From Gammaproteobacteria bacterium (lineage in GTDB: Bacteria > Pseudomonadota > Gammaproteobacteria > Xanthomonadales > Xanthomonadaceae), in the NCBI GenBank assembly GCA_025360985.1, contig JANYBA010000370.1:1-6848 (forward strand): DNA of 6,848 nucleotides, given 5' to 3'. How positions within the stretch are numbered: the stretch's first letter is position 1; every line of letters starts with the position of its first letter. The notes under the pieces are model-generated. The model was given only the letters and a program-made list of their open reading frames with translations. It made no database searches and was not told where the DNA came from. This document shows, piece after piece, positions 1 through 6,830 of the stretch. A program made the position numbers and the translations under genes.

Positions 1-2236
1 TGAGCACGGTCTTGATTCCGCCCCGCAGCGCCGCCAGCAGTTTCTCCTTGAGGCCACCGATCGGCAGCACCCGGCCACGCAGGGTGATCTCGCCGGTCAT
101 CGCGACGTCGGAGCGCACCGGGATGCCGGTGAGCGCCGACACCAGCGCGACCACCATGGCGATGCCGGCGCTCGGACCGTCCTTTGGCGTCGCACCTTCC
201 GGCACGTGCACGTGGGTATCGAATTTCTGGTGGAACTCCGGGTCCACCCCGAGCGCCTGGCTGCGCGCGCGCACCACCGTGTAGGCGGCCTTGACCGATT
301 CCTGCATCACCTCGCCGAGCTGTCCGGTGAGGATCAATTGGCCCTTGCCCGGCATCAAAGTGGCTTCGATCTGCAGCAGGTCGCCACCGACTTCGGTCCA
401 GGCCAGGCCGGTGACGAGGCCAACCTCGTTGGCAGCTTCGGCGCGACCAAAATCGTAGCGGCGCACGCCCAGGTACTTGTCGAGGTTCCTGGCGGTGATC
501 ACCACGGCCGCCCTGGCCTTGCCGCCCTTGCCCGCCGCCTTCGGCCCGGCCAGCGCGATTTCCTTCACCACCTTGCGGGAAATCTTGGCGATCTCGCGCT
601 CGAGGTTGCGGACGCCCGACTCGCGCGTGTAGTAGCGAACGATGTCGCGCAAGGCCGATTCCTGGATCCGCAACTCGCTGTCCTTCAAACCATTGGCCTT
701 CATCTGCTTGGCCAACAGGTAGCGGGTGGCGATGTTGAGCTTCTCGTCCTCCGTGTACCCGGGGATGCGGATGACTTCCATCCGGTCCAGCAACGGACCG
801 GGGATGTTCAGCGAATTGGCCGTGGCCACGAACATGATTTCCGACAAGTCGAGGTCGACTTCGAGGTAGTGGTCGTTGAAGCTGTGGTTCTGCTCGGGAT
901 CGAGCACTTCGAGCAGGGCCGACGACGGATCGCCGCGGAAGTCCATGCTCATCTTGTCGATCTCGTCGAGCATGAACAGGGCGTTCTTGCTGCCGATCTT
1001 GCTCAGGTTCTGCACGATCCGGCCCGGCATCGAGCCAATGTAGGTGCGACGATGGCCGCGGATCTCCGCTTCGTCGCGCACGCCGCCCAGCGACATCCGG
1101 ATGAACTTGCGGTTGGTGGCCTTGGCCAGCGATTGCCCGAGCGAGGTCTTGCCGACGCCCGGCGGACCGACCAGGCACAGGATCGCGCCCTTCATCTGCT
1201 TGACCCGCGATTGCACCGCGAGGTACTCGAGGATGCGTTCCTTGACCTTGTCCAGCCCGTAGTGGTCGGCGTCGAGCACCTGCTGCGCCGCCTTGAGGTC
1301 CTTGCGGATCTTGGTGCGCTTCTTCCAGGGCACGCCGATCAGCCAGTCGAGGTAATTGCGCACGACGGTCGCCTCGGCCGACATCGGCGACATCTGCTTG
1401 AGCTTGGCCAGCTCGGCCCGCGCCTTGGTCTCGACGGCCTTGGGCATGCCGGCGAGGGCGATCTTCTTGGCCAGCTCCTCGAGCTCGTTGGGCGCCTCGT
1501 CGATGTCGCCGAGTTCCTTCTGGATCGCCTTCATCTGCTCGTTCAGGTAGTACTCGCGCTGGCTCTTCTCCATCTGCGATTTGACCCGCCCGCGGATGCG
1601 CTTCTCGATCTGCTGGACGTCGAGTTCGCCGTCGACCAGGCCGATAAGCGTTTCCATGCGCGCGCCGATGTCGAGGGTTTCCAGCAATTTCTGCTTGTCG
1701 GCCAGGCGCGAGCCGAGGTGGGCGGCGATGGTGTCGGCAACGCGGCCGGGCTCGTCGATGCCGGAAACCGTGGTCAGCAATTCCGGCGGCAGTTTGCGGT
1801 TGCTCTTCACGTACTGCTCGAACAGGCCCATCAGCGAAGCCAGGGTCACGCCCAGTTCGCGCTCGTCGCGGCCGGGAATCGAATCCAGCACGTCGCCCGA
1901 GCCGGTCAGTGCGCCATCGCGGTCGCCATAGGACTCGACCGCCACGCGCGCCAGGCCTTCGACCAGTACCTTGATCGTGCCGTCCGGCAACTTGAGCAAC
2001 TGCAATACGGTGGCAAGCGTTCCGACCGGATACAAGTCTTCGGCGCCGGGATCATCGACGTCGGGGCTGCGCTGGGCCACCAGCAGGATGCGCTTGTCGG
2101 CGGCCATGGCCTGGTCCAGGGCCTTGATCGACCGATCGCGGCCGACGAACAGCGGCAGCACCTTGTGCGGGTACACGACCACGTCGCGCAGTGGCAGCAC
2201 GGGCAAATCGGCCAGGCGCTCGGGACGGGTTTCCAT
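1..2236 (-). CDS. lon: ATP-dependent protease La (Lon), C-terminus cut by window edge
   Basis: Lon is a homohexameric cytoplasmic AAA+ serine protease that unfolds and degrades misfolded proteins and short-lived regulators. The ATG at 2236 is preceded by GAGGAG (2242-2247) five bases upstream. The N-domain opens with [15 protein letters not shown] at residues 11-25. The AAA+ module has Walker A GPPGVGKT at 357-364 (Lys363) and Walker B LFMLDEID (Asp424, Glu425). The protease domain has PKDGPSAG with catalytic Ser689, and GGLKEK ending in catalytic Lys732. The Ser-Lys spacing of 43 equals that of E. coli (679/722). The frame stays open for 745 codons and the last one or more dozen residues lie beyond base 1. 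A Gly/Ala/Lys-rich linker near residues 563-575 joins the ATPase and protease parts and explains most of the numbering shift from E. coli. The gene follows clpX but has its own promoter and lies behind a terminator. By conserved synteny hupB would be expected next, outside the window. Confidence 0.98.
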   Translation of the reverse strand, partial: METRPERLADLPVLPLRDVVVYPHKVLPLFVGRDRSIKALDQAMAADKRILLVAQRSPDVDDPGAEDLYPVGTLATVLQLLKLPDGTIKVLVEGLARVAVESYGDRDGALTGSGDVLDSIPGRDERELGVTLASLMGLFEQYVKSNRKLPPELLTTVSGIDEPGRVADTIAAHLGSRLADKQKLLETLDIGARMETLIGLVDGELDVQQIEKRIRGRVKSQMEKSQREYYLNEQMKAIQKELGDIDEAPNELEELAKKIALAGMPKAVETKARAELAKLKQMSPMSAEATVVRNYLDWLIGVPWKKRTKIRKDLKAAQQVLDADHYGLDKVKERILEYLAVQSRVKQMKGAILCLVGPPGVGKTSLGQSLAKATNRKFIRMSLGGVRDEAEIRGHRRTYIGSMPGRIVQNLSKIGSKNALFMLDEIDKMSMDFRGDPSSALLEVLDPEQNHSFNDHYLEVDLDLSEIMFVATANSLNIPGPLLDRMEVIRIPGYTEDEKLNIATRYLLAKQMKANGLKDSELRIQESALRDIVRYYTRESGVRNLEREIAKISRKVVKEIALAGPKAAGKGGKARAAVVITARNLDKYLGVRRYDFGRAEAANEVGLVTGLAWTEVGGDLLQIEATLMPGKGQLILTGQLGEVMQESVKAAYTVVRARSQALGVDPEFHQKFDTHVHVPEGATPKDGPSAGIAMVVALVSALTGIPVRSDVAMTGEITLRGRVLPIGGLKEKLLAALRGGIKTVL

Positions 2237-2286
2237 GAAGTCTCCTCGGAATTCGGTGCGCGGCGTGCGCTACTGCCATGGCCGGA

Positions 2287-2314
2287 ACATGGGGGCCGCT
2301 GCCCCCGTTGCAAG
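2287..2314 (-). promoter_or_regulatory. sigma32-type heat-shock promoter of lon
   Basis: On the minus strand CTTGCAA (2308-2314) is followed after 13 bases by CCCCATGT (2287-2294). The sigma32 consensus is about CTTGAAA, 11-16 bases, CCCCATnT, so the -10 element matches fully and the -35 element at six of seven positions. Transcription would start near 2280, giving a leader of about 45 bases before the lon ATG at 2236. Heat-shock control of lon is well established in E. coli; its operation here is inferred from the motif alone. Confidence 0.8.
2291..2306. repeat. palindrome inside the lon promoter
   Basis: GGGGGC-AGCG-GCCCCC (read on the minus strand) is a perfect 6-bp inverted repeat with a 4-base loop. 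It fills most of the spacer and shares four C residues with the -10 element of the sigma32-type promoter. It lies upstream of the predicted start point, so it would act as DNA (operator or melting barrier) rather than as RNA from this promoter. It does not resemble CIRCE (TTAGCACTC-N9-GAGTGCTAA). It could also be chance in GC-rich DNA. Confidence 0.5.
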
Positions 2315-2332
2315 CACAATACGACGCCACCC

Positions 2333-2365
2333 CGGAAAACAAAACGGGCCGGATGGCCGGCCCGT
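2333..2365 (-). terminator. Rho-independent terminator after clpX
   Basis: A perfect 9-bp stem (ACGGGCCGG with CCGGCCCGT, 2344-2365) closes a 4-base loop. In the minus-strand direction it is followed by TTTGTTTTCC (2343 downwards). It starts 38 bases after the clpX stop codon and sits upstream of the lon promoter, so it should end tig-clpP-clpX transcripts and leave lon to its own promoter. Confidence 0.85.
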
Positions 2366-2403
2366 CGTGCTTTCAGGATTTACGCCCGTTCAGCCCGGCG
2401 GAC

Positions 2404-3690
2404 TCAGTCGCCGGATGCCGCCCGCGAAGCCGGCTGGGCGTTGCTGTAGATCAGGTAGGGCTCGGTCTGGTGGTTGATCACCGACTCGTCGACCACGACC
2501 TTGCTGACGTTTTCCAGCGAGGGCAGTTCGTACATGGTGTCGAGCAGGACCGACTCGATGATCGTGCGCAGGCCGCGGGCGCCGGTCTTGCGCTTCATCG
2601 CCTTGCGGGCGATCGCCAGCAGCGCCTCGGGCCGGATCTCCAGCTCGACGCCTTCCATGTCGAACAACTTCTTGAATTGCTTGGTGATGGCGTTCTTGGG
2701 TTCGGTGAGGATCTTCACCAGCGACTGCTCGTCGAGTTCCTCGAGGGTGGCGACGACCGGCAAGCGGCCGACGAACTCCGGGATCAGGCCGAACTTGATC
2801 AGGTCCTCCGGCTCAACGTCGAACAGCAACTTGCTGACGTCGGCCTTGCGTTCGGAGCTCCTGACCTTGGCGCCGAAGCCGATGCCGCCGGATTCGGTGC
2901 TGCGCTGCTGGACGATCTTGTCCAGGCCGGCGAACGCGCCGCCGCAGATGAACAGCATGTTGCGGGTGTCGACCTGCAGGAATTCCTGCTGCGGATGCTT
3001 GCGGCCGCCCTGCGGCGGCACGCTGGCGACGGTGCCCTCGATCAGCTTGAGCAGCGCCTGCTGCACGCCTTCGCCGGAGACGTCGCGGGTGATCGACGGG
3101 TTCTCCGACTTGCGCGAGATCTTGTCGATTTCGTCGATGTAGACGATGCCCGACTGCGCCTTTTCGACGTCGTAGTCGCACTTCTGCAGCAGCTTCTGGA
3201 TGATGTTCTCGACGTCTTCGCCGACGTAGCCGGCTTCGGTCAAGGTGGTCGCGTCGGCGATCGTGAACGGGACGTTGAGCAGGCGTGCAAGCGTTTCGGC
3301 CAGCAGCGTCTTGCCGGAGCCGGTCGGACCGATCAGCAAGATGTTGGACTTGGACAGCTCGACGTCGTCGTTCTTGAGCCGCGATTCGATCCGCTTGTAG
3401 TGGTTGTAGACCGCCACCGACAGCGTCTTCTTGGCGCGCGGCTGGCCGATCACGTACTGGTCGAGGACGTCGAGGATCTCGCGCGGCTTCGGCAGGTGGC
3501 TGCGCGCGGCGTGCGCCTTCTCCTCGAGTTCCTCGCGGATGATGTCGTTGCAGAGCTCGACGCATTCATCGCAGATGAACACGCTCGGGCCGGCGATCAG
3601 CTTGCGGACCTCGTGCTGGCTCTTCCCGCAGAAAGAGCAGTACAGGATCTTGCTGCTGTCGCCGGAACGGCTCAGTCGGTCGTCGGTCAT
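2404..3690 (-). CDS. clpX: ATP-dependent Clp protease ATP-binding subunit ClpX
   Basis: ClpX is the hexameric AAA+ unfoldase that recognises tagged substrates (for example ssrA-tagged ones) and threads them into the ClpP chamber. At 428 aa it has the usual family length. The N-terminal zinc-binding domain has Cys18, Cys21, Cys40 and Cys43. Walker A is GPTGSGKT (121-128), the pore-1 loop GYVG (154-157), Walker B IDE (185-187), the RKH loop 230-232, the ClpP-docking IGF loop 270-272, the arginine finger in FVGRLP (Arg309), and sensor 2 GARGLR (370-375). All key residues are intact. The ATG at 3690 is the only reasonable start: an in-frame TAA lies seven codons upstream with no start codon between. 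Its ribosome site is weak, the best being AGGG about ten bases upstream, unlike clpP, tig and lon. It follows clpP by 65 bases with no terminator between them, so co-transcription is likely. Confidence 0.98.
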   Translation of the reverse strand: MTDDRLSRSGDSSKILYCSFCGKSQHEVRKLIAGPSVFICDECVELCNDIIREELEEKAHAARSHLPKPREILDVLDQYVIGQPRAKKTLSVAVYNHYKRIESRLKNDDVELSKSNILLIGPTGSGKTLLAETLARLLNVPFTIADATTLTEAGYVGEDVENIIQKLLQKCDYDVEKAQSGIVYIDEIDKISRKSENPSITRDVSGEGVQQALLKLIEGTVASVPPQGGRKHPQQEFLQVDTRNMLFICGGAFAGLDKIVQQRSTESGGIGFGAKVRSSERKADVSKLLFDVEPEDLIKFGLIPEFVGRLPVVATLEELDEQSLVKILTEPKNAITKQFKKLFDMEGVELEIRPEALLAIARKAMKRKTGARGLRTIIESVLLDTMYELPSLENVSKVVVDESVINHQTEPYLIYSNAQPASRAASGD

Positions 3691-3735
3691 CGCGTCTTTA
3701 CCCTGCCCTTACAGGCACTGGACGGAGTCGGAGGG

Positions 3736-3744
3736 AGGATAGCA
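3736..3744 (-). promoter_or_regulatory. possible extended -10 element upstream of clpX
   Basis: TGCTATCCT on the minus strand fits the extended -10 form TGnTATnnT and lies in the 65-base clpP-clpX gap, about 45 bases before the clpX ATG. No good -35 hexamer is seen 16-18 bases further upstream, so this is only a candidate for a separate clpX promoter. Confidence 0.22.
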
Positions 3745-3755
3745 CAGGCCCCCGT

Positions 3756-4379
<624 letters not shown>

Positions 4380-4403
4380 GCGTGACTCCTTCGCTGTTGC
4401 CGC

Positions 4404-5702
4404 TTACGCGGGTGGACGCATCGCCTCGCTGAAGCTGAGCGGGTGCTCGCTGGCGTTCGCGCGTTCCGCGATCCAGTCGATCACCTGTTCTTCCATCACG
4501 CGGTTCTGCAGGTTACGCATGAGATTGGGGTCGGTCCGGTAGAGTTCAATGACCTGGGACGGATCCTCGTAGGTCGAGGCGATCAGCTGCATCGTGTCCT
4601 TGAGCCGAGCCTGGTCAAGCCGCAGGCTGTTCTGGCGGGCGATTTCGCCGACCAGCAGGCTGGCGGCGACCCGGTTGCGCGCCGGTGCCATGAAGTTCTC
4701 GGGCAGCATCTTGATGTCCTGGCCCTGCTCCTTGGCCTGTTCGGCGGCGGCATTGGCCAGGTTGCGGGCCTCGGCCTCGACCAGCCGGGGCGGCATCTCG
4801 AACTGCGAATGCGCCGTGACCAGCTTGTGCATGACTTCCGAGCGCAGCCGGTTCATCAGGGTGCCCTTGAGCTCGCGCTCAAGGTTGGCGCGCACTTCCT
4901 TGCGGAACACTTCCAGCTTGCCGCTGCGGATGCCGAAGCTCTTGATGAAGGCCTCGTCGATCTCGGGCAGGTTGGGGGCGGAGACGGACAGCACCTTGAC
5001 CGAAATCTTGGCCGGCTGCCCGGCCAGCGCCGGCATCCGCCACGGATCGGGGAAGGTGATGTCGAGCTCGCGCTCGTCGCCGGTCTGGAGCCCGACCAGC
5101 TGGTTTTCGAGTTCCGGCAACAGCGAGCCGGAACCGAGCACGGTCACGCCCTGCTCGCTGCCTTCCGGCGGAAAGCGCCCGGCTTCGGCGGTGGCGAAGG
5201 TCTCGACCCGGATCATGTCGCCGGTGTCGGCGCCACGTTCGACCGCATCCCAGGTCCGGCGCTGCTCGCGCAGGGTACCGAGCATGGTGTCGATATCCGA
5301 ATCCTCGACCGCCGAAACGACGCGCTCGAACTGCAGCTTGGTTACGTCGATGTCGCCGAAATCGGGGACTACTTCGAAGGTGGCGGTGTAACGGATCTCA
5401 CCGGCCGGCGCGTCGGGGGCCGGCTGGAAGGCGGGGCTGCCGGCCGGCTTGAGGTTTTCCTGGCGGATGGCCTCGTCGAAGGTCTCGCGGACCAGTTCGC
5501 CGAAGGCCTCGGCGCGAACCTGCTCGCCGTAGCGCTGCTGGACGACCTTGGCCGGAACCTTGCCGGGGCGGAAGCCCTTGAGCTTGATGGTGCGGCTGAT
5601 TTCCTGGAGGCGGCTTCCGACCACGCCTTCGAGGCGTTCGGCCGGGAGCACGACCGTCATGCGGCGTTCCAGGGCAGCGGTGTTTTCGAGGGAAACTTGC
5701 AT
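4404..5702 (-). CDS. tig: trigger factor, ribosome-associated chaperone
   Basis: Trigger factor binds ribosomal protein L23 at the exit tunnel and holds nascent chains, assisting folding before DnaK or GroEL. The 432-aa protein matches E. coli length. The ribosome-binding signature GFRPGKVP sits at 43-50, with Phe44-Arg45 aligned to E. coli. An FKBP-like peptidyl-prolyl isomerase domain follows, roughly 155-245 (including DTGDMIRVETF and GSGSLLPELENQLVG). The helical C-terminal chaperone domain covers about 250-430. The ATG at 5702 has AGGAG (5709-5713) six bases upstream and the protein ends in TAA. It is the first protein gene after the tRNA cluster, and its chaperone role fits the protease genes that follow. 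No clear promoter lies in the 80-base gap to tRNA-Leu. Confidence 0.97.
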   Translation of the reverse strand: MQVSLENTAALERRMTVVLPAERLEGVVGSRLQEISRTIKLKGFRPGKVPAKVVQQRYGEQVRAEAFGELVRETFDEAIRQENLKPAGSPAFQPAPDAPAGEIRYTATFEVVPDFGDIDVTKLQFERVVSAVEDSDIDTMLGTLREQRRTWDAVERGADTGDMIRVETFATAEAGRFPPEGSEQGVTVLGSGSLLPELENQLVGLQTGDERELDITFPDPWRMPALAGQPAKISVKVLSVSAPNLPEIDEAFIKSFGIRSGKLEVFRKEVRANLERELKGTLMNRLRSEVMHKLVTAHSQFEMPPRLVEAEARNLANAAAEQAKEQGQDIKMLPENFMAPARNRVAASLLVGEIARQNSLRLDQARLKDTMQLIASTYEDPSQVIELYRTDPNLMRNLQNRVMEEQVIDWIAERANASEHPLSFSEAMRPPA

Positions 5703-5717
5703 CTGTTACTCCTGACC

Positions 5718-5736
5718 GGCGCCTGGTCTTGGCGCC
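5718..5736 (-). repeat. inverted repeat in the tig leader
   Basis: Two GGCGCC blocks (5718-5723 and 5731-5736) separated by seven bases can form a 6-bp hairpin in the tig mRNA leader. Its 3' side ends four bases before the AGGAG ribosome site, so it could influence ribosome access. Each block is also self-complementary. Regulatory function is inference only. Confidence 0.35.
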
Positions 5737-5782
5737 AACAAAAAAACCCATGGAGCCGATTCGTCCGGTGCACCTGTTGCGC

Positions 5783-5867
5783 TGGTGCGAAAGGAGAGAC
5801 TCGAACTCTCACGGGTTTCCCCACAGGAACCTAAATCCTGGGCGTCTACCAATTCCGCCACTTTCGC
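5783..5867 (-). tRNA. tRNA-Leu(TAG)
   Basis: This is an 85-nt class II tRNA with encoded CCA. The acceptor stem GCGAAAG/CTTTCGC is perfect, the anticodon stem is CAGGA/TCCTG with loop TTTAGGT (anticodon TAG, decoding CUA and related CUN codons). The long variable arm pairs GGG with CCC, and the T arm is GAGAG-TTCGAGT-CTCTC. It is the last tRNA of the cluster and lies 80 bases before tig. Confidence 0.97.
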
Positions 5868-5900
5868 ATCTTGGGGCGGGCGTCCGGACACAGGAAGGGT

Positions 5901-5976
5901 TGGTGGGCCGTGAAGGATTCGAACCTTCGACCTATTGATTAAGAGTCAACTGCTCTACCAACTGAGCTAACGGCCC
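5901..5976 (-). tRNA. tRNA-Lys(CTT)
   Basis: This 76-nt tRNA with encoded CCA has acceptor stem GGGCCGT/ACGGCCC, D stem GCTC/GAGC and anticodon stem GTTGA/TCAAT with loop CTCTTAA (anticodon CTT, decoding AAG). The T arm is GAAGG-TTCGAAT-CCTTC. AAG-specific tRNA-Lys suits a GC-rich genome that favours AAG over AAA. All stems pair normally apart from one G-T wobble in the anticodon stem. Confidence 0.97.
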
Positions 5977-5993
5977 AAACTCGTCCCTGCCCA

Positions 5994-6022
5994 TACGGCA
6001 GCCGAAGCGTCATTATGCCGTA
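5994..6022 (-). repeat. inverted repeat between tRNA-His and tRNA-Lys
   Basis: TACGGCA (minus strand 6016-6022) and TGCCGTA (5994-6000) are perfect 7-bp complements across a 15-base loop, filling most of the 55-base spacer. In the tRNA precursor they would form a hairpin between two tRNAs, possibly a processing signal. It is not followed by a T tract, so it is not an intrinsic terminator. Confidence 0.45.
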
Positions 6023-6031
6023 AACGGGGAC

Positions 6032-6108
6032 TGGGGTGGAAGACGGGATTCGAACCCGCGACCCTCGGAATCACAATCCGATGCTCTAACCGACTGAGCT
6101 ACATCCAC
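6032..6108 (-). tRNA. tRNA-His(GTG)
   Basis: The 77-nt body has encoded CCA. The anticodon stem TCGGA/TCCGA closes loop TTGTGAT (anticodon GTG, decoding CAU and CAC). The T arm is GCGGG-TTCGAAT-CCCGT. A G at 6109 can serve as the G-1 residue pairing with C73, the main identity element of HisRS. The acceptor stem GTGGATG/CTTCCAC has a T6-T67 mismatch; the other six pairs are Watson-Crick. Confidence 0.96.
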
Positions 6109-6136
6109 CATTGAATCTGCCCGTAACCGCATATTC

Positions 6137-6213
6137 TGGCGCGCCCGGAGGGACTCGAACCCCCAACCAACGGAGTAGAAGTCCGTTGCTCTATCCAGTT
6201 GAGCTACGGGCGC
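6137..6213 (-). tRNA. tRNA-Arg(TCT)
   Basis: This 77-nt tRNA with encoded CCA has acceptor stem GCGCCCG/CGGGCGC and G73. The anticodon stem ACGGA/TCCGT closes loop CTTCTAC (anticodon TCT, decoding AGA and AGG). The D loop contains GGA, giving the A20 identity base for ArgRS. The acceptor and D regions are almost identical to the tRNA-Arg(ACG) at 6370-6446, while the anticodon arm differs, suggesting shared ancestry or gene conversion. Confidence 0.97.
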
Positions 6214-6261
6214 TCCGCTGGAATTGTGCACCCAACCTGCCTGCCGCGCCAGAGACTGGCC

Positions 6262-6338
6262 TGGTCGGGGAGCCAGGATTCGAACCTGCGACTTCTGCGT
6301 CCCAAACGCAGCGCTCTACCAGACTCAGCTACACCCCG
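6262..6338 (-). tRNA. tRNA-Pro(TGG) with several mismatched stem pairs
   Basis: This 77-nt tRNA with encoded CCA has anticodon stem CTGCG/CGCAG and loop TTTGGGA (anticodon TGG, decoding CCA and, through wobble, other CCN codons). The C1-G72 pair, A73 and anticodon G35-G36 used by ProRS are present. Three helices each carry a mismatch: T6-T67 in the acceptor stem (CGGGGTG/CTCCCCG), G13-G22 in the D stem (GCTG/GAGC), and G49-G65 in the T stem (GCAGG/CCTGG). The overall cloverleaf still forms. It may be a functional variant or a weakening gene copy. Confidence 0.9.
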
Positions 6339-6369
6339 GAGGTCAAGCGTCGGCACTGCAGCAAAAAAG

Positions 6370-6446
6370 TGGCGCGCCCGGAGAGATTCGAACTCCCGAC
6401 CACCAAGTTCGTAGCCTGGTGCTCTATCCAGCTGAGCTACGGGCGC
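6370..6446 (-). tRNA. tRNA-Arg(ACG), first gene of the tRNA cluster
   Basis: This 77-nt tRNA with encoded CCA has acceptor stem GCGCCCG/CGGGCGC, anticodon stem CCAGG/CTTGG with one G-T wobble, and loop CTACGAA (anticodon ACG). A34 in bacterial tRNA-Arg(ACG) is normally deaminated to inosine by TadA, so it reads CGU, CGC and CGA. The D loop again carries A20. It lies about five bases after the predicted start point of the cluster promoter. A run of six T follows the CCA almost at once, but the cluster continues past it. Confidence 0.97.
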
Positions 6447-6457
6447 GCAGACTGCAA

Positions 6458-6486
6458 ATTATGGGGAATATGGCCTGAGGCGTCAA
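6458..6486 (-). promoter_or_regulatory. sigma70-type promoter of the tRNA cluster
   Basis: TTGACG (6481-6486) and CATAAT (6458-6463) are separated by exactly 17 bases on the minus strand. They match TTGACA and TATAAT at five of six positions each. Transcription would start near 6451, leaving a leader of only about five bases before tRNA-Arg(ACG). It is the only strong promoter seen upstream of the six tRNAs and of tig-clpP. The discriminator is not especially GC-rich, so stringent control cannot be read from it. Confidence 0.8.
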
Positions 6487-6506
6487 CCAGTATCGATGAA
6501 AACTAC

Positions 6507-6770
6507 ATGAGGCAAACCCCCGATCCTGTGCGCTTACGCATCATTCTTGATGCCGAGGGCGGCGCTTGCCTGTGGGCCGGCAACGAGCGCACCAAGGCGC
6601 AGTATGGGTATGCCGTAATGGCGAATTCCCTCCCGAACTGTGCCAATCCGGTATGGGCATTCAATCGCCTTAGCGCCCGCCTGTTGGGCGTGCCGGAGAT
6701 GACGATCAAAGCGATCGGGCTGGCGGCCACGCCAGCGACGATCCAGGACGCACTTTCGATTTATTCATAA
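6507..6770 (+). CDS. hypothetical protein of 87 aa, unrecognised
   Basis: This is the only plausible plus-strand gene in the window and diverges from the tRNA cluster. It would begin MRQTPDPVRLRIILDAEGG and end SIYS, soluble, with no signal peptide, membrane segment or motif I recognise. The ATG at 6507 is chosen because it is the first one clear of the tRNA genes; the same frame stays open further left only through tRNA antisense sequence. No good ribosome site precedes it (GATGA at best), and it uses several codons ending in A or T, unlike the neighbouring core genes. It may be a real small accessory gene, a remnant, or non-coding. Confidence 0.35.
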   Translation: MRQTPDPVRLRIILDAEGGACLWAGNERTKAQYGYAVMANSLPNCANPVWAFNRLSARLLGVPEMTIKAIGLAATPATIQDALSIYS

Positions 6771-6830
6771 CGCCCATAGGGCAAAATGCACCCTTGCGGT
6801 GTCGGTCATGCGCACCATCAATAACCAGAA

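Noticed and set aside
206..2449. A 747-aa plus-strand open frame opposite lon
   Set aside because: It is the mirror of lon codons in GC-rich DNA, low in complexity and rich in Leu, Asp, His and Val. The Lon protein on the other strand has every catalytic motif.
5739..5746. A T run (minus strand) between tRNA-Leu and tig as a terminator
   Set aside because: The bases just before it form only the short CCATGG palindrome and no stable GC stem, so intrinsic termination is not supported.
4443..5834. A 463-aa plus-strand open frame opposite tig
   Set aside because: It is antisense to the complete trigger factor gene and runs into tRNA-Leu; no ribosome site or recognisable domain.
6013..6231. A minus-strand peptide reading through tRNA-Arg(TCT) and tRNA-His
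   Set aside because: It is a translation of tRNA sequence, a well-known kind of spurious small protein in databases.
6503..6730. A 75-aa minus-strand frame overlapping the 87-aa plus-strand ORF
   Set aside because: No ribosome site or family resemblance, and its end abuts the region just upstream of the tRNA promoter. The plus-strand reading is slightly more protein-like, though neither is certain.
6772..6782. GCCC-ATA-GGGC hairpin just after the 87-aa ORF
   Set aside because: A 4-bp stem with a 3-base loop and no T tract on either side; too weak to call a terminator.
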